A DNA stretch of 64,000 bases from Mesocentrotus franciscanus. Its lineage: Eukaryota; Echinodermata; Echinoidea; Camarodonta; Strongylocentrotidae. The stretch covers positions 30,385,218-30,449,217 of the forward strand of contig CP137672.1 in the NCBI GenBank assembly GCA_037976565.1, read 5' to 3'. The translations under genes and the position numbers were made by a program. Under the pieces are notes generated by a model. It saw only the letters and a list, made by a program, of their open reading frames with translations, ran no database searches and was not told the origin of the DNA. Shown in pieces: positions 40,301 through 49,255 of this stretch (positions within the stretch are counted from its first letter, which is position 1; each line of letters begins with the position of its first letter).

Positions 40301-40775
40301 CTAACATAACCCTATGGTTTCCCTTGAAAATGGTTTCTCATTGAAACATGTACTAAAGGAACCTGTCTACACAGACCACATTTTGTTTTTCCCTTGGGCG
40401 GTCGCTATAGACAGGTATCTGGAAATACTTTTAATTAGAAAAGTATAAAACTGCAAGTAAAAATAGCTTAAATTAAAGAAAGACAATTTAGCCTTTTAGA
40501 TTGGCTGTTCTTAATTCGTCAAAGGTCAAGCCTGCAAACAAAAGCACTCTAGACTCATTGAATGACATAACTCAGGTTTTAGTTTCGAATAAGCATCTCA
40601 GATCATTAAGATTACGTTTTGAGCCATATACTTACAAGGTCAATTATCTGTGAAATGGAGAGCCCGAAGGAAATGTTGAGTACATCTGTGGTATTGACGA
40701 CAGGCAAAGGCAGGATGTAGTAGTCCTTGAAAAGAGTATCGTGTAGTTTTGCTTCGAAGTCGGATGCAAGGATGT
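28127..40775 (-). CDS. Nicotinic acetylcholine receptor alpha-type subunit, six exons, 5' exon missing
   Basis: The product is a subunit of a pentameric acetylcholine-gated cation channel in the plasma membrane. The coding sequence joins 40775-40636, 36332-36288, 32708-32599, 31933-30992, 29282-29153 and 28333-28127 on the minus strand. Every junction has GT/AG ends and compatible phase. The 523 complete residues (counted from the first full codon of the 140-bp exon) include the loop-D motif QWSDYRLQW, WIPDILLYN, a 13-residue Cys-loop (C131-C145, with YYPFD), GSWTYDG, the alpha-defining YPCCEETY (C195-C196), TM1-TM3, a cytoplasmic loop of about 120 residues, an amphipathic helix and TM4. Size and order fit the family. 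Known family role: ligand-gated cation conductance; the vicinal Cys pair marks an agonist-binding principal subunit. The signal-peptide exon was not found, so the start is unknown; the first visible exon opens in phase 1, as expected. I cannot assign an orthologue; the mix of alpha7-like and alpha2-4-like residues is typical of invertebrate subunits. Confidence 0.95.
28334..29152 (-). other. nAChR intron (MA exon to terminal exon), 819 bp
   Basis: The intron runs from GTACGT to CATGCAG on the minus strand. It is AT-rich with a small imperfect AAT run near 28383-28405. Nothing else was recognised. Confidence 0.8.
29153..29282 (-). CDS. nAChR exon (cytoplasmic amphipathic MA helix)
   Basis: The exon supplies one base that completes the Ala codon from the large exon (GC|A), then 43 codons. 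The peptide runs from RGQYLPLMTSAEKEENEAMV to IHKAVEEIMYLTWRCASD and DTDR. The acceptor is AACTACAG and the donor is AGG|GTACGT. The helix lies just before TM4, where nAChRs carry the MA helix that lines the intracellular portal. Assignment rests on phase agreement at both ends, position and the charged-hydrophobic periodicity. The sequence is less conserved here than in the extracellular exons. Confidence 0.88.
29337..29370. repeat. GA microsatellite in nAChR intron
   Basis: GAGA run, followed by AAAGAGATAAAGAG. Confidence 0.9.
29863..30136. mobile_element. MITE with arms of about 83 bp, in an nAChR intron
   Basis: The left arm 29863-29945 and right arm 30054-30136 are inverted repeats with about four mismatches in 83 bp. 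The termini are GGGTGTTTCACAAAGACTAA. A loop of about 108 bp separates the arms. The terminal motif resembles the TTTCACAAA ends of the elements near 46.4 kb, suggesting a related group of non-autonomous DNA transposons. Confidence 0.85.
30766..30946. mobile_element. CCCTAA-rich element with CTCCGGCG-type ends, copy 2 (in nAChR intron)
   Basis: CATGCTCCGGTGACAATTAT and the inverse of TTGCTCCTGCGACAATAGCT bound a body of degenerate AACCCAA/CCTAAACCC words. The shared plan (ends, then ACGAYATAAAT before the right end) ties it to 11350-11541. Confidence 0.65.
30992..31933 (-). CDS. nAChR large exon (Cys-loop, loops B and C, TM1-TM3, cytoplasmic loop)
   Basis: This 942-bp exon encodes 313 full codons plus split codons at both ends. 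Residues 131-145 form the Cys-loop. GSWTYDG (150-156) is loop B. Y193, C195, C196 and Y200 form loop C. The three hydrophobic segments are at about 216-238 (TM1), 243-266 (TM2) and 275-299 (TM3), followed by a basic cytoplasmic loop. TM2 reads SEKMALCMSVLLSMTVFL from -2': -1' is Glu and 9' is Leu, as in cation channels, but 20' is Ala (codon at 31435-31437) and 2' is Ala. The acceptor has a strong pyrimidine tract (TTTTTTCCTCAG). The donor is GC|GTAATG. The next in-frame codon would be a TAA stop, so splicing is required for a full receptor. Vertebrate genes split this region over several exons. Confidence 0.96.
31934..32598 (-). other. nAChR intron (110-bp exon to large exon), 665 bp
   Basis: A short intron with a GTAAGT donor and a long pyrimidine tract before TTCCTCAG. 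No repeats were recognised inside. Confidence 0.85.
32599..32708 (-). CDS. nAChR exon (110 bp, loops D and A)
   Basis: The exon runs from the acceptor TGCCCAG to the donor AACAA|GTAAGT. It encodes QWSDYRLQWDPEEYGG, then a basic beta strand, NECLWIPDILLYN and two bases of the next Asn. It carries the complementary-face Trp of loop D and the WxPD motif, which is structural throughout Cys-loop receptors. The 110-bp size and 0-to-2 phase change match the conserved nAChR exon. The split Asn codon (AA|T) restores LLYNNADG across the junction. Confidence 0.95.
32709..36287 (-). other. nAChR intron (110-bp exon to 45-bp exon), 3579 bp
   Basis: The intron has GTAAGC and ...CCCAG ends. It contains a three-copy short tandem repeat at 34418-34461, a poly-C run near 34640 and a fragment at 35495-35535 (GTGGCGTAG followed by an A/G-rich stretch) resembling the 54908-55142 element ends. 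No coding potential was recognised. Confidence 0.8.
34418..34461. repeat. Three-copy GTGTATTGCAAA tandem repeat
   Basis: GTGTATTGCAAA is present three times with 3-bp spacers (AAA/CA-like). It lies in an nAChR intron. Confidence 0.9.
36288..36332 (-). CDS. nAChR exon (45 bp, loop-D approach)
   Basis: The exon is exactly 45 bp and encodes DERNQVLTSKVWVKQ. It is bounded by the acceptor ATTACAG and the donor CAG|GTAAGC. Both phases are 0, joining SQIIDL upstream to QWSDYRLQW downstream without loss. A 45-bp exon encoding a DE-NQ-L-----W-KQ peptide is one of the most conserved features of nAChR genes. The intron between this exon and the 140-bp exon is 4303 bp, the longest in the visible gene. 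Confidence 0.95.
38931..39109. mobile_element. Palindromic MITE, CTCTTTTCATGAA family, copy 2
   Basis: Inverted arms run from TTCTTACCCATTTTCATTAC to the inverse of TACCTCTTTTCATGACACGA. Internal GATAAAGTTTATAGCTTCTC is mirrored on the other arm. It lies within the largest nAChR intron. Copies 1 and 3 share the same outer and inner motifs. Confidence 0.65.
40265..40425. repeat. Interspersed repeat with duplicated CCTGTCTACA motifs
   Basis: TGGTGACCACCTGTCTACAA and AGGAACCTGTCTACACAGAC are direct partial repeats, each followed by TTCCCTTG. The right end GGTCGCTATAGACAGGT is inverse to the left. I recall similar repeats in marine invertebrates, but the family name is unknown to me. Confidence 0.55.
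40636..40775 (-). CDS. nAChR exon (N-terminal helix and first beta strands, 140 bp)
   Basis: The exon starts after the acceptor TGTAACGATC-side ...GTTACAG at 40776-40778 and ends at the donor GTAAGT (40630-40635). It encodes the split residue plus 46 codons: ILASDFEAKLHDTLFKDYY, then a proline-rich turn, NTTDVLNISFGL and SISQIIDL. This is the N-terminal alpha helix and beta1 region of the extracellular domain. Two N-glycosylation sequons are visible (NTT and NIS). The length equals what I recall for exon 2 of vertebrate alpha7 genes. The incoming phase of 1 implies an upstream signal-peptide exon. The flanking intron upstream is rich in GAA triplets on the plus strand. Confidence 0.93.
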
Positions 40776-40796
40776 CTGTAACGATCAAAGAGACCC

Positions 40797-40905
40797 AATG
40801 ATTGATTATAATGATAAGAAGAAAACAACAAGAACAAGAAGAACAAGAGAAAGAAGAGAAGAATAAGAACAAGAAAGAGAACGAGAAGAAGAAGAAGAAG
40901 AATAT
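40797..40905. repeat. GAA-rich stretch next to nAChR exon
   Basis: Imperfect GAA/AAGAAC triplets on the plus strand, giving a pyrimidine-rich minus strand about 20-130 bp upstream of the 140-bp exon acceptor. It may extend the splice-site pyrimidine context. Confidence 0.85.
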
Positions 40906-41213
40906 GACATTTTTTAATAGTGCATTACATTATGATATGAAGTCTCGAGGCACTTCCAAAGGACTTTACCCCCTGCTTTAGCAACCGTGGCGCTCAGTGC
41001 AATTAAGGAATACATCTTTGAAGAAAAAAGAATCAACATCAAAATAATATCATATCAATTCTTAATATCATATCCAAAATTGATGGAAAATAGAAGGATA
41101 ATAAATAAATGATCATGTGTTCAGTCCCATTTCCAGCGAATGTCATGAATATGGTGGGAGTGAGGGTGTACCAACATTGCAAAAAGCCGTATTTGGTAAG
41201 TTGTATCAAACGG

Positions 41214-41264
41214 TTTGATTTGATTTGATTTGATTTGTTTTTATTTTATTGAATTTGATTTGAT
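41214..41264. repeat. TTTGA pentanucleotide repeat
   Basis: About ten imperfect units of GATTT. Confidence 0.88.
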
Positions 41265-42013
41265 AAGGATTCCATTAACCAATATTGGAAATTGTGATGA
41301 AAATCTGATACATTTTGAATGTACTGGCTTGTTGGCTATGGCCTCCGAGGCTGGTCTAGCGAACCTTCTTACATACATGTCGGTCTCGAGAGCCGACTTA
41401 CAACTTGTTTGAGGGTTCTCGAAACTGCCGTTGTGCATGAACACTGTTGATCTTGCAAGCGAAGACGTCAAAGACACAGCCAAGCATCATAAGCAGTTGT
41501 GTTTACCTGCAACTGACACATCTGATCATGTGACATCGTCCCACATCCATTAAACAGGTGTAAATGGGTATCATCAATGGATTTGTAATTAGCTAGCAGT
41601 CATGTGCACCGATCATGAAGGTATGTTTGCTTGATTATCTCAAGGATGAGAATGCAATTTGCAGTTTGACATTATCAATGTGTTTGTTAAAGAGAACGTT
41701 GAGTTCTGGTAACGTCGTAAATGAAAATAAATACTGCCTGTCAACTCCTATACAATAACTTTGTGGTCCCAAACAGACGGTATGTGAGCTTTCTCACTCT
41801 CTAACTCTGTCTGTGAGTTTAGAAGAAAATCAGAGTAGAAATGTCTCTGAAAAGGATTGCATTAAAATGCCTTCATATTAGCTTTATGATAGAGGTTTGG
41901 ACCATATCCATGCAACCGATTTCAACGTGCAGCACTTTTTAAGCATGATTGAGCTAATTTCTTTTCATTTTCGTAATTCCAGATCCTCACTGCATATATC
42001 AATCATTAAATCC

Positions 42014-42547
42014 ATTAAAGTAGTGTATCCCTTTTGCAGCCAACATCAAATTCTGTAGAACTTTGCAGGAATAATGACGCGTCACGTATGTCCTATCTGT
42101 GAAATTTAAACGTTAGCAGTGTCCTAGTATTCAAATTATGCAAGGAAACCCGTTTACTTTCTAGACTTTACTGTCAGACACTATTGAGTGCCTGACTGAC
42201 TTCTTTTTTTCTTTGGTAATAACATACATAAAATGAGCAGTAAAGAGTACATGAGCGTTTGTCTACATCAATAACCCACTTCTTGTAATGGCCAAAAGTA
42301 AACTGATTGAATCTTTGTACAGCACAAAACATACGAACATTAGGTACAAGGGTCTGAAAATTAAACTATTTAATAAAACGACCGCGATCGCAAAGTTCGA
42401 TTCGACAACGGTCGTTATTTTCCCACATAAAGACATTTTCAAGCCTTTGGTTTTGAAGGAAGTTCTAAATTAGTATTATCTTTCAAATGCCGTTGGAATT
42501 TAACCTTTTCATTTATTTGACATGCAAATTGGACATAGTACCTTTAG
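42014..42547. mobile_element. Longer element with TTAAAG...TGTCC-type ends
   Basis: The left end (ATTAAAGTAGTGTATCCCTT, then TTGCAGCC and ATTCTGTAGAACTTT) matches the left half of the 18244-18342 element. The right end (GCAAATTGGACATAGTACCT) matches its right terminus. The interior of about 450 bp holds a 61-codon ORF (42288-42473, MAKSKLIESLYSTKHTNIRY...) that I do not recognise. The relation to the short copy suggests an internally longer family member, or a short copy broken by an insertion. Confidence 0.5.
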
Positions 42548-42554
42548 GAGCTAG

Positions 42555-42983
42555 TATCTCACTGGGCTGCGACAGCTTGCAGCTAGTTGGAGACACAAAA
42601 TACTCGAATTAGCGACAAATTTTACTTGGAGTCACACTGAATTGGTATTTACGACACATTTACGTTTGTCGCACGAACTCCCGGCGAAATCTGAGGCACA
42701 GTTCGCATGGAGTCCGTATACATGTTGCACAATTATTTTTTTTTGGTCGGAGTTTTGTTACAAATTGTCTAAGTTATGTCGCAATTCATTATTAGTCGTT
42801 TCGCAATTATGTCGTGCTCCAAGTGGTCACAGGGCAGTTCGCGCTTGCCTCGCACCATGGTTGTCAGATTCTCTCTTTTGTCTCCAATCAGTCACAATTT
42901 TGTTTCATAGGTCGCCAATCCCTCACAACGTTGTCTTACATTTCTCGCACTTTCGTCGCCAACAGTCGCAGCCCAGTGAGATA
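42555..42983. mobile_element. MITE with perfect 19-bp ends (TATCTCACTGGGCTGCGAC)
   Basis: TATCTCACTGGGCTGCGAC at 42555-42573 and its exact inverse at 42965-42983 bound a 429-bp element. The interior is rich in GTCGCA/TCGC motifs, which produce a spurious 131-codon ORF (42642-43037). It lies 7 bp from the end of the preceding element. Confidence 0.8.
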
Positions 42984-42999
42984 GGGGGTTTTCCATATT

Positions 43000-44450
43000 T
43001 TTTTCCAGACAGTTGCTTTAATAATGGAAACGCATGACCAGTACCTAATTTCTCATCCTTCACAGAGAATTCTACGGGCTTGCCATCGATTGGAAGATAA
43101 ATACCCCCAAAATAACTGTTTCAAATTTCATCAGCGGGGTTGAACACCATTATTTTGCAGTCTGAAATAGGAATCCCACCCTGTAAATAAGTAGGTCGGA
43201 ACAATCAAGTCCCTTGAAAGCTAATAGTGTTTGGAGGCAAAAATCACTAGTGACTGGGGGTAGGGAGGGTTTGATTGCAACACGAAACCTAAGTATAAGA
43301 CGTTGGTCGCTTAAGGCAAAGTGAAAGTCTCTTTAAGAAATGCATGACTCAAAACATGTTTTACATCTAATTAGCTAACATCGGTTGATTGCGCCCTTTT
43401 CCTAAGCATTTTAAAATCACATGATTGTGTTTGGGCTTAATACTCAATGTTAAATCAACATTGAAACGTGTGATTTATCTTTATTTATAGTCTTTTTACT
43501 AACTTCCAAAAAGACCTTGGATTTTCTTGTACCAGCAATGGCTTACGTATATCCGAATGCCATTGAAAGTACAGAGAACAGGATACTGAAAACGCCTAAA
43601 CACGTTTTCCATCGTACTTCCGTCATAATAGGAAGATCAGAGTTAGCAACTAACTATGTTGTGGTTGCTTATGGATTGCGCTAATCTCTAAACAGAATGA
43701 AATCTACGTGGAAACATTTAATGAAATGTATTTATAAAATTATGGTTTTATCAGTTAATATAGTTTGTAGAAACAGCGGGTCGTCATAGAAAGAAAAAAA
43801 GAAAATATTCCCTTTTTTCATGTTAGACTCGAACAAAATAAAGGAACACGGTCCAACGAGCGTCAATGAACAGATACGAAGCCGGCGGCGACGACGACAA
43901 CGGCGATGGTGATTAGATTTCTGTCTTCAACGAGCTGGAGTGCAAAGTCCATTACTCATGTAACACTGGATAATCATTATGATTTTTGTTTTTTAGATAT
44001 ATATTCTATCATAAATTATTAAAAACCAATGAATATGATATAGCGCCTGGCTCCATTAATTGCTATTTAATTGGTCTTGAAGACCTCCCATCGTGATCCT
44101 GAAGTCACAGTTGGGTTACACATGAGAGATCAAAACTAATAACTGTAAATGCGTGGCTGTATAAATAACAGGTGCAACAGAGGTGGTCAACTAGAATCTC
44201 AAACATACAAAATATGAAATATATGTTTCGAAGAGTTTGTAGAGTATTATGAAAAGGCGCCAGAGCACAATGGGTCCTTATACATGTAGAGTAGAATGGC
44301 AGAGAGAAATAAACAAAGAGTCCTACAATTGGCAGATTTTCCGGGGGACAATTGTGTCAAATATGAAGAATTTAGCCACTGAAAGTTTAGAGGTAACATT
44401 AATGATAATATTGTTGATAATTATATTTATTTTGAGCACACATCTATCCC
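43000..44450. other. No gene seen
   Basis: AT-rich DNA following the stacked elements; a short CGACGACGA stretch lies at 43882-43902. No coding signal. Confidence 0.55.
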
Positions 44451-44451
44451 A

Positions 44452-44640
44452 AGGTATCCCCAGGTACCCTGGTTTTATCCCAGCTGCCCTTATGCATTGA
44501 ATACATTCAAGGTACTTACTTCCTACCAGGCACCAATGTAATACATCTGGATCGAGAGTGGCAAATGTAGATTAATACTTGGCTAAATAATGTTAACTAT
44601 CTTTTTGGGACTCGAACCGTGAATCATTTCATCCACAATC
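44452..44640. repeat. SINE-like dispersed repeat, copy 2
   Basis: It has GGTATCCCCAGGTACCCTGG, then CTACCAGGCACC, CTGGATCGAGAGTGGCAAAT and AGATTAATACTTGGC, ending near GGGACTCGAACCG. The central AGTGGCAAATGT and the terminal CTCGAACC motif relate it to the other copies. Confidence 0.5.
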
Positions 44641-45408
44641 TGGAGCGCACCCCCCCCCCTGACCACAATACTCCCGGTATTTTTTTTCCTATCTTTAGGA
44701 AATCTGTGTGTCCTTTCTTTTTGGCAGTCAGCTACTTTCTTCCACATGCAGTCTTCCAGCTTGACGTTGTATTGATCATGTTAGAGTTGGAAGGTTTACT
44801 GTCGAAAATACCTTTGATCTTTTTACGGGTATACTACTGCAATCTCATCCCAAGACAATTAATCTCCCGGTGTGGGATCAAACGCAGCTCCCGATCTCGA
44901 CCTATCCCTGACGTCATGTGAGTAGTTTAAGTTACTGTCATGTCATCGTATTGTTGTGAAGATCGTGAATGCCAATTGATGTAGTTGAGTATTAATTAGT
45001 TGTCACATTAAAGGTTGGGAACTGGTAGAGCTAAACGAACTAAATAGTCTGTGGGCTATCTCATTTTCAAATTGTCATTTCGAATAACGTCGTATAGGAA
45101 CAATGAATTGTATGTAGATTGTTTTTATTTTCCGAATATTGGACCATGTATATGTATTTCGTACATGTCATAGCCCATAATATCTGTATGTTATGTCTTC
45201 CAGTACTGCAATATGACATACAGAAAGATTTGAATCTATTGTTTACAAGAATCAAAGTTCCCGGACTAAAACATAAATATTGATTATATTGTTATCAGAA
45301 TAATGGATATGGAACTATTGGTATCTGTAACCGTATACGAATCATGATTGCGAGTCATAAAGAACGTAATGTTTGATTCCCTTATAAAGTTGAAATTATT
45401 TTATCTAT

Positions 45409-45566
45409 CCTCTTTTTCTGAAATGGTTGTGACAATGTGATTTATTCTTGGTAGATAAAGTTACATATAACTATTATTACAGCTTTAAATAATGAAGAAC
45501 TAAAATAAATAAAATTTTATCAAAAGAAAATCATATTGTCACAATCATTTCATGAAAAGAGATAAC
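45409..45566. mobile_element. Palindromic MITE, CTCTTTTCATGAA family, copy 3
   Basis: The arms CCTCTTTTTCTGAAATGGTT and the inverse of CTCTTTTCATGAAATGATTG are followed inward by GTGACAAT(G/A)TGATTT on both sides. The inner region has GGTAGATAAAGTT, as in copy 2. Confidence 0.7.
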
Positions 45567-46249
45567 AAAACTAACTTTTAGACTACAGTGTATTATCATT
45601 GTTTCATGAGTGTGTGTTTATAAAAAAGGAACTTGGCATTACATGCAGTAAAACCCATACAATTTATGAACACTGGCTGAACCTATTGGTTGTACCCCAA
45701 AAAGCGGGATAGACAAGTCCACAGAAATATTCCTCTGCAATGATCCGCGTCGCATGTGTAAATATAACTTTTAGTTGGTACTTATAGGTCTGAAATGAGT
45801 TTCAAGTGAAGGTCAAGACTTCTCTCCGTTGCGGTGTTCATTCTACCACTACAAGACCCTCAATAGATTGTATATCGGTTTGTATCCTGCGGGTATTCAT
45901 AGCAGGACATGAAGATCCCTCTAATTTTGTTTGAACACATGCCACTACATACACATACACAATAACATGGCATTTAAAATATTGGTCGATAATAACTCGA
46001 ATATTGGTAATTCAGGCAAATATTCCCGATTGGATGTTCGTAGTTTATTAAGGCTAATGACCCACAAAAGAAGGCTATAAACCTTGATATAATTATGATC
46101 AATGTACTAGGATATGTACAATGAAGCTTAACATAAGTAACTATGTAAGAAAATGTTAGCCTACAATAAAATGATGAAAAGAAGCATTTAAGGTTAAGAA
46201 CGAGCATCAACATTGCAGATGAAAAAAGTGTAAGTAGTAAATGTTAGAC

Positions 46250-46391
46250 CAGGGCCCCGTCTTACAAAGAGTTGATCAATCGCAACTTATTCGCGATTGA
46301 AATTAATCGCAACTATGTACATATGAGATAGGAGACTGCAAACTTGCGATTGATTTGGATCAATCGCAACTCTTTGTGAGACGGGGCCCTG
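46250..46391. mobile_element. Palindromic MITE with CAGGGCCCCGTCT ends
   Basis: The left end is CAGGGCCCCGTCTTACAAAG and the right end is its near-exact inverse (CTTTGTGAGACGGGGCCCTG). The inner arms carry repeated AATCGCAA and TTGCGATTGA strings, giving a strong hairpin of about 142 bp. It abuts a second element at its right end. Confidence 0.85.
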
Positions 46392-46529
46392 GGCCCAATT
46401 TCACAAAAATTGATGACAGTTTTTGTTATAAGCTAGTGAAATCCTTGCTTCTGATTGGTTATATCAGCAGATTTGTCACTGATTTTTGTCATTTGTCTTT
46501 GAAAAAAGGCTTTGTGAAACGGGTCCCAG
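46389..46529. mobile_element. Second MITE abutting the first, TTTCACAAA ends
   Basis: The ends are CTGGGCCCAATTTCACAAA and the inverse of CTGGGACCCGTTTCACAAA. The element is about 141 bp with no coding content. It shares the last bases of the preceding element, so the two are head-to-tail or one inserted at the edge of the other. Confidence 0.75.
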
Positions 46530-46594
46530 TACTTGACCATGTTGACGGAACATCTGGAGCGAAATTTCTGGATCGAACATCTGCAAACAAGCTG

Positions 46595-46870
46595 TTAATA
46601 ATAATAATAACAGTTCGTTCTTACATAGCGCTTTTCAGGACCGCAGGCCATCTCAAAACGCTTAACAGATATATATTAATACCTCGGGCATCGGATTCAG
46701 GCTTACCCGCACACAATGTATGCACACTCTCCACTCCCTGGGGAGCATTCCAGTCTGGCGTCATTTTTACAAGCGCACACTTGCTCATCTAACCACATTA
46801 ACTTTCGCATCCTACCGGGTACCCATTTAACACCTGGGTGGATAGTGGCAAATAATGTTAAGGATAGCTT
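46595..46870. repeat. SINE-like dispersed repeat, copy 3
   Basis: An AATAATAATAA run is followed by TACATAGCGCTTTTCAGGAC, CTCCACTCCCTGGGGAGCAT and TACCGGGTACCCATTTAACA then CCTGGGTGGATAGTGGCAAA. It is the longest of the four copies and immediately follows two MITEs. Confidence 0.6.
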
Positions 46871-47215
46871 TTGCAAGACGAAGATTTTCGTTAAGGCGGG
46901 TAATCAGAACTTGGGATACTCATCAAACAAGCCAATCAAGGCATTGATTGTTAGATCGTGATACTATTACCATCAGCTATGTCTCATGAATAGGCAAAAC
47001 ATGGTTACGATAACAGTTGATGGTTGGAATCGAATCAAAATAATTATCCCTGATTTTAAATGCTACACTTTATGAGATGTTAAAGTCACTTCTTCTATAA
47101 TTGGAAAGAAAATGAAAGATGCGCGTGGTGATAAAATTATAGTTGTTAGCATCTGACGAGGCATGTCAGATTATGAAAGTAGCGTAACTTGAATATTTTG
47201 TCTTCTTCTTTAAAA

Positions 47216-47246
47216 GAAAAAGTAAAAGTAAAAGTAAAAGTAAGCA
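47216..47246. repeat. AAAAGT hexanucleotide repeat
   Basis: Four to five units of AAAAGT. Confidence 0.88.
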
Positions 47247-48048
47247 AGTTAAATTCATGGGTTTTATTTGTCTTCAATTCTGTCCTTCCGTATTGTCTTT
47301 AAATAGAATAGAACAAAAATAGAATGTCACACACCTGACGCTCCGGTTTTCATGTACCTTAATATATCTATCACTTAGCGTATAATTAACAAGAAAACAT
47401 TATCGATATTACTTTTATTGGCAATCATTTGTTATAAGCCCTGAAGAGCACAAGGGCTTACGTCATGTAGCGGAGATTCAACAAGACTCCTACAAATGCC
47501 CCCATTGACCAAATCTCCTCCCTCAACTGAACGATTGCGACATGAGAGATCCCCGGAGATCCGAAATAGAATGATTACCCTTTCACTAATCAACCCATTA
47601 ATTCAATAAACAAATACAATATGTCCTATGGAGGATTACAATATCAGTTAGCGCATATGACATGAAATGACCGTCGCTCGATATCCTCGTATAAATAATG
47701 AGCAGGGGTCCGTCTCCCAATATCTCCCTGGCTGACAATAATAAGATTAGGCAGCCAAGTGGAGTACGACGGGTCATTTATTTTCTTTCGTTACGAGGAG
47801 CCGAACCCCCCTCCTCCCACATCCAATGTATTAGCTCATCTTTAATATCATGGCATACATTACACCATCATTTCGTAAATGGGTTGCTCTTGAATCATCG
47901 CGCCAGTGCATCGTTGACGTTTTTCTTTCACTTTGTAATGGTAATGGCATATAAAAGCTATTACGTTCTTCTTGATGGCCGTGATCACTTTGATGTTCAA
48001 GAGCATTCACTTGTGTCGGAATGTTCGAACAGTTTGTATAAACTTTTC

Positions 48049-48071
48049 AATGAGAGAGAGAGAGAGAGAAT
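48049..48071. repeat. GA microsatellite
   Basis: Short perfect GAGA run. Confidence 0.85.
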
Positions 48072-48136
48072 CCTTGGAAGGTAAAAATGTACTTTGGAAA
48101 CTTTTTGTCTTTTCTTCTGTGTTTCCATAATTAATC

Positions 48137-48225
48137 AGTCACGACAACGAGACCGACGCCATACAGACAACAGACCGAACAAAGAGTTACACCAACCCCC
48201 AAAATGGGTCGGTATGGAGTCGGTG
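48137..48225. mobile_element. Short copy of the GTCAC..GACCGAC element family
   Basis: CAGTCACGACAACGAGACCG is mirrored by GGGTCGGTATGGAGTCGGTG at the other end. It resembles the elements at 9.2-9.5 kb and 24.1 kb. Confidence 0.45.
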
Positions 48226-49204
48226 ACAAAAATGACAAGGATGATAATTTTTTTTTAACAGAAATTATATGCACTGATAAAAGTAACACATCTGACTCAG
48301 ATTTACTATATTCCATGCGGGAGCCTAGTAGTATGTATAGCACTAACGTTCGCCAACTTTAGCATGTGCTATTGCGGTCAAGATCACAATATACAGTCTA
48401 GTCAATGATTTATAAAGAGAAGGTCATCAGAAGCTACACCCCTCCGCCATCGAGATCTCATCGCACAGATCAGTCAGTCTGGTACTTCATCTGATGTTCT
48501 CTGCTATCATCACTCATCGAGATGATCAGATCATTGGTGTATGTATCCTCCACCCCGCATCACCCCTTCTTTCTCTTCCTCAGCTCTCACGGCTAAGTCA
48601 AACTAATAAACATTAACCTTAACATTGGCAGCGTGTAACATGCACCGCGGGATGCGATGCATGCAGGCCGCTGTGTTTATTACATCAAGAATTTGGGCGG
48701 TTCAGTGAGCATCAAGTACTTTGTTGGTTTCTAGTCAGGTCTTATGCACGTCGGATGTAATTTGGGTTACGGTGATGTCGGAGTGAATTACTGGGGTATG
48801 CGTGTGGGGAAGCGTATGTGGGTGTGGCAGGGTGTGTGGGTGTGTGGAGGTGTGGATGAGGGTCAGGGGGAGGGACTGTGAGATATAAATGTTTGTTAGC
48901 TATAGTAGTGAATTATTGTCCAGAAGGTTATGAATATGGCTAAGATGCAGATTAAGATGATAGGGCTGCTCATGGTAGGAACTGCTACTAATTAACTGGC
49001 CATCATAGAACATGTTGAAAGGGTAAACGAAATACTAGTAGCTTGTATAGGGCAGGGCAGTTCATGAAAACGTCTCTCTGGATGATTCGGAACTGGATGG
49101 AAAATTTAAGTACATAAAACTGCAAATACATCTTCATATATCTCCATCTCTACACACAAGGTTCTTGCGCCATACATGCCTAGATCAATACTAGACGCTA
49201 ACCG

Positions 49205-49255
49205 CCCCCCCCCCTCACACACACACACACACACACACATACCCACCCACACCAA
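49205..49255. repeat. C-run and CA microsatellite
   Basis: A C homopolymer followed by a CACA run and CCCA words. Confidence 0.9.

Larger units (their letters stand above)
36333..40635 (-). other. nAChR intron (45-bp exon to 140-bp exon), 4303 bp
   Basis: The intron has GTAAGT and ...TTACAG ends. It contains one MITE copy (38931-39109) and a repeat with duplicated CCTGTCTACA motifs (40265-40425). No further exons were seen; the ORFs it carries are short and AT-rich. Confidence 0.8.

Noticed and set aside
40612..40872. Using the Met at 40872 with its hydrophobic stretch as the receptor signal peptide
   Set aside because: A good acceptor lies at 40776-40778 and the upstream codons come from a GAA repeat and pyrimidine tract; the phase-1 start fits a separate first exon. 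It was kept in mind because the stretch is hydrophobic.
42642..43037. 131-codon ORF
   Set aside because: It lies almost wholly in a MITE with perfect 19-bp ends and reads GTCGCA-rich repeat DNA.
46355..46792. 145-codon ORF
   Set aside because: It spans two MITEs and part of a SINE-like repeat.
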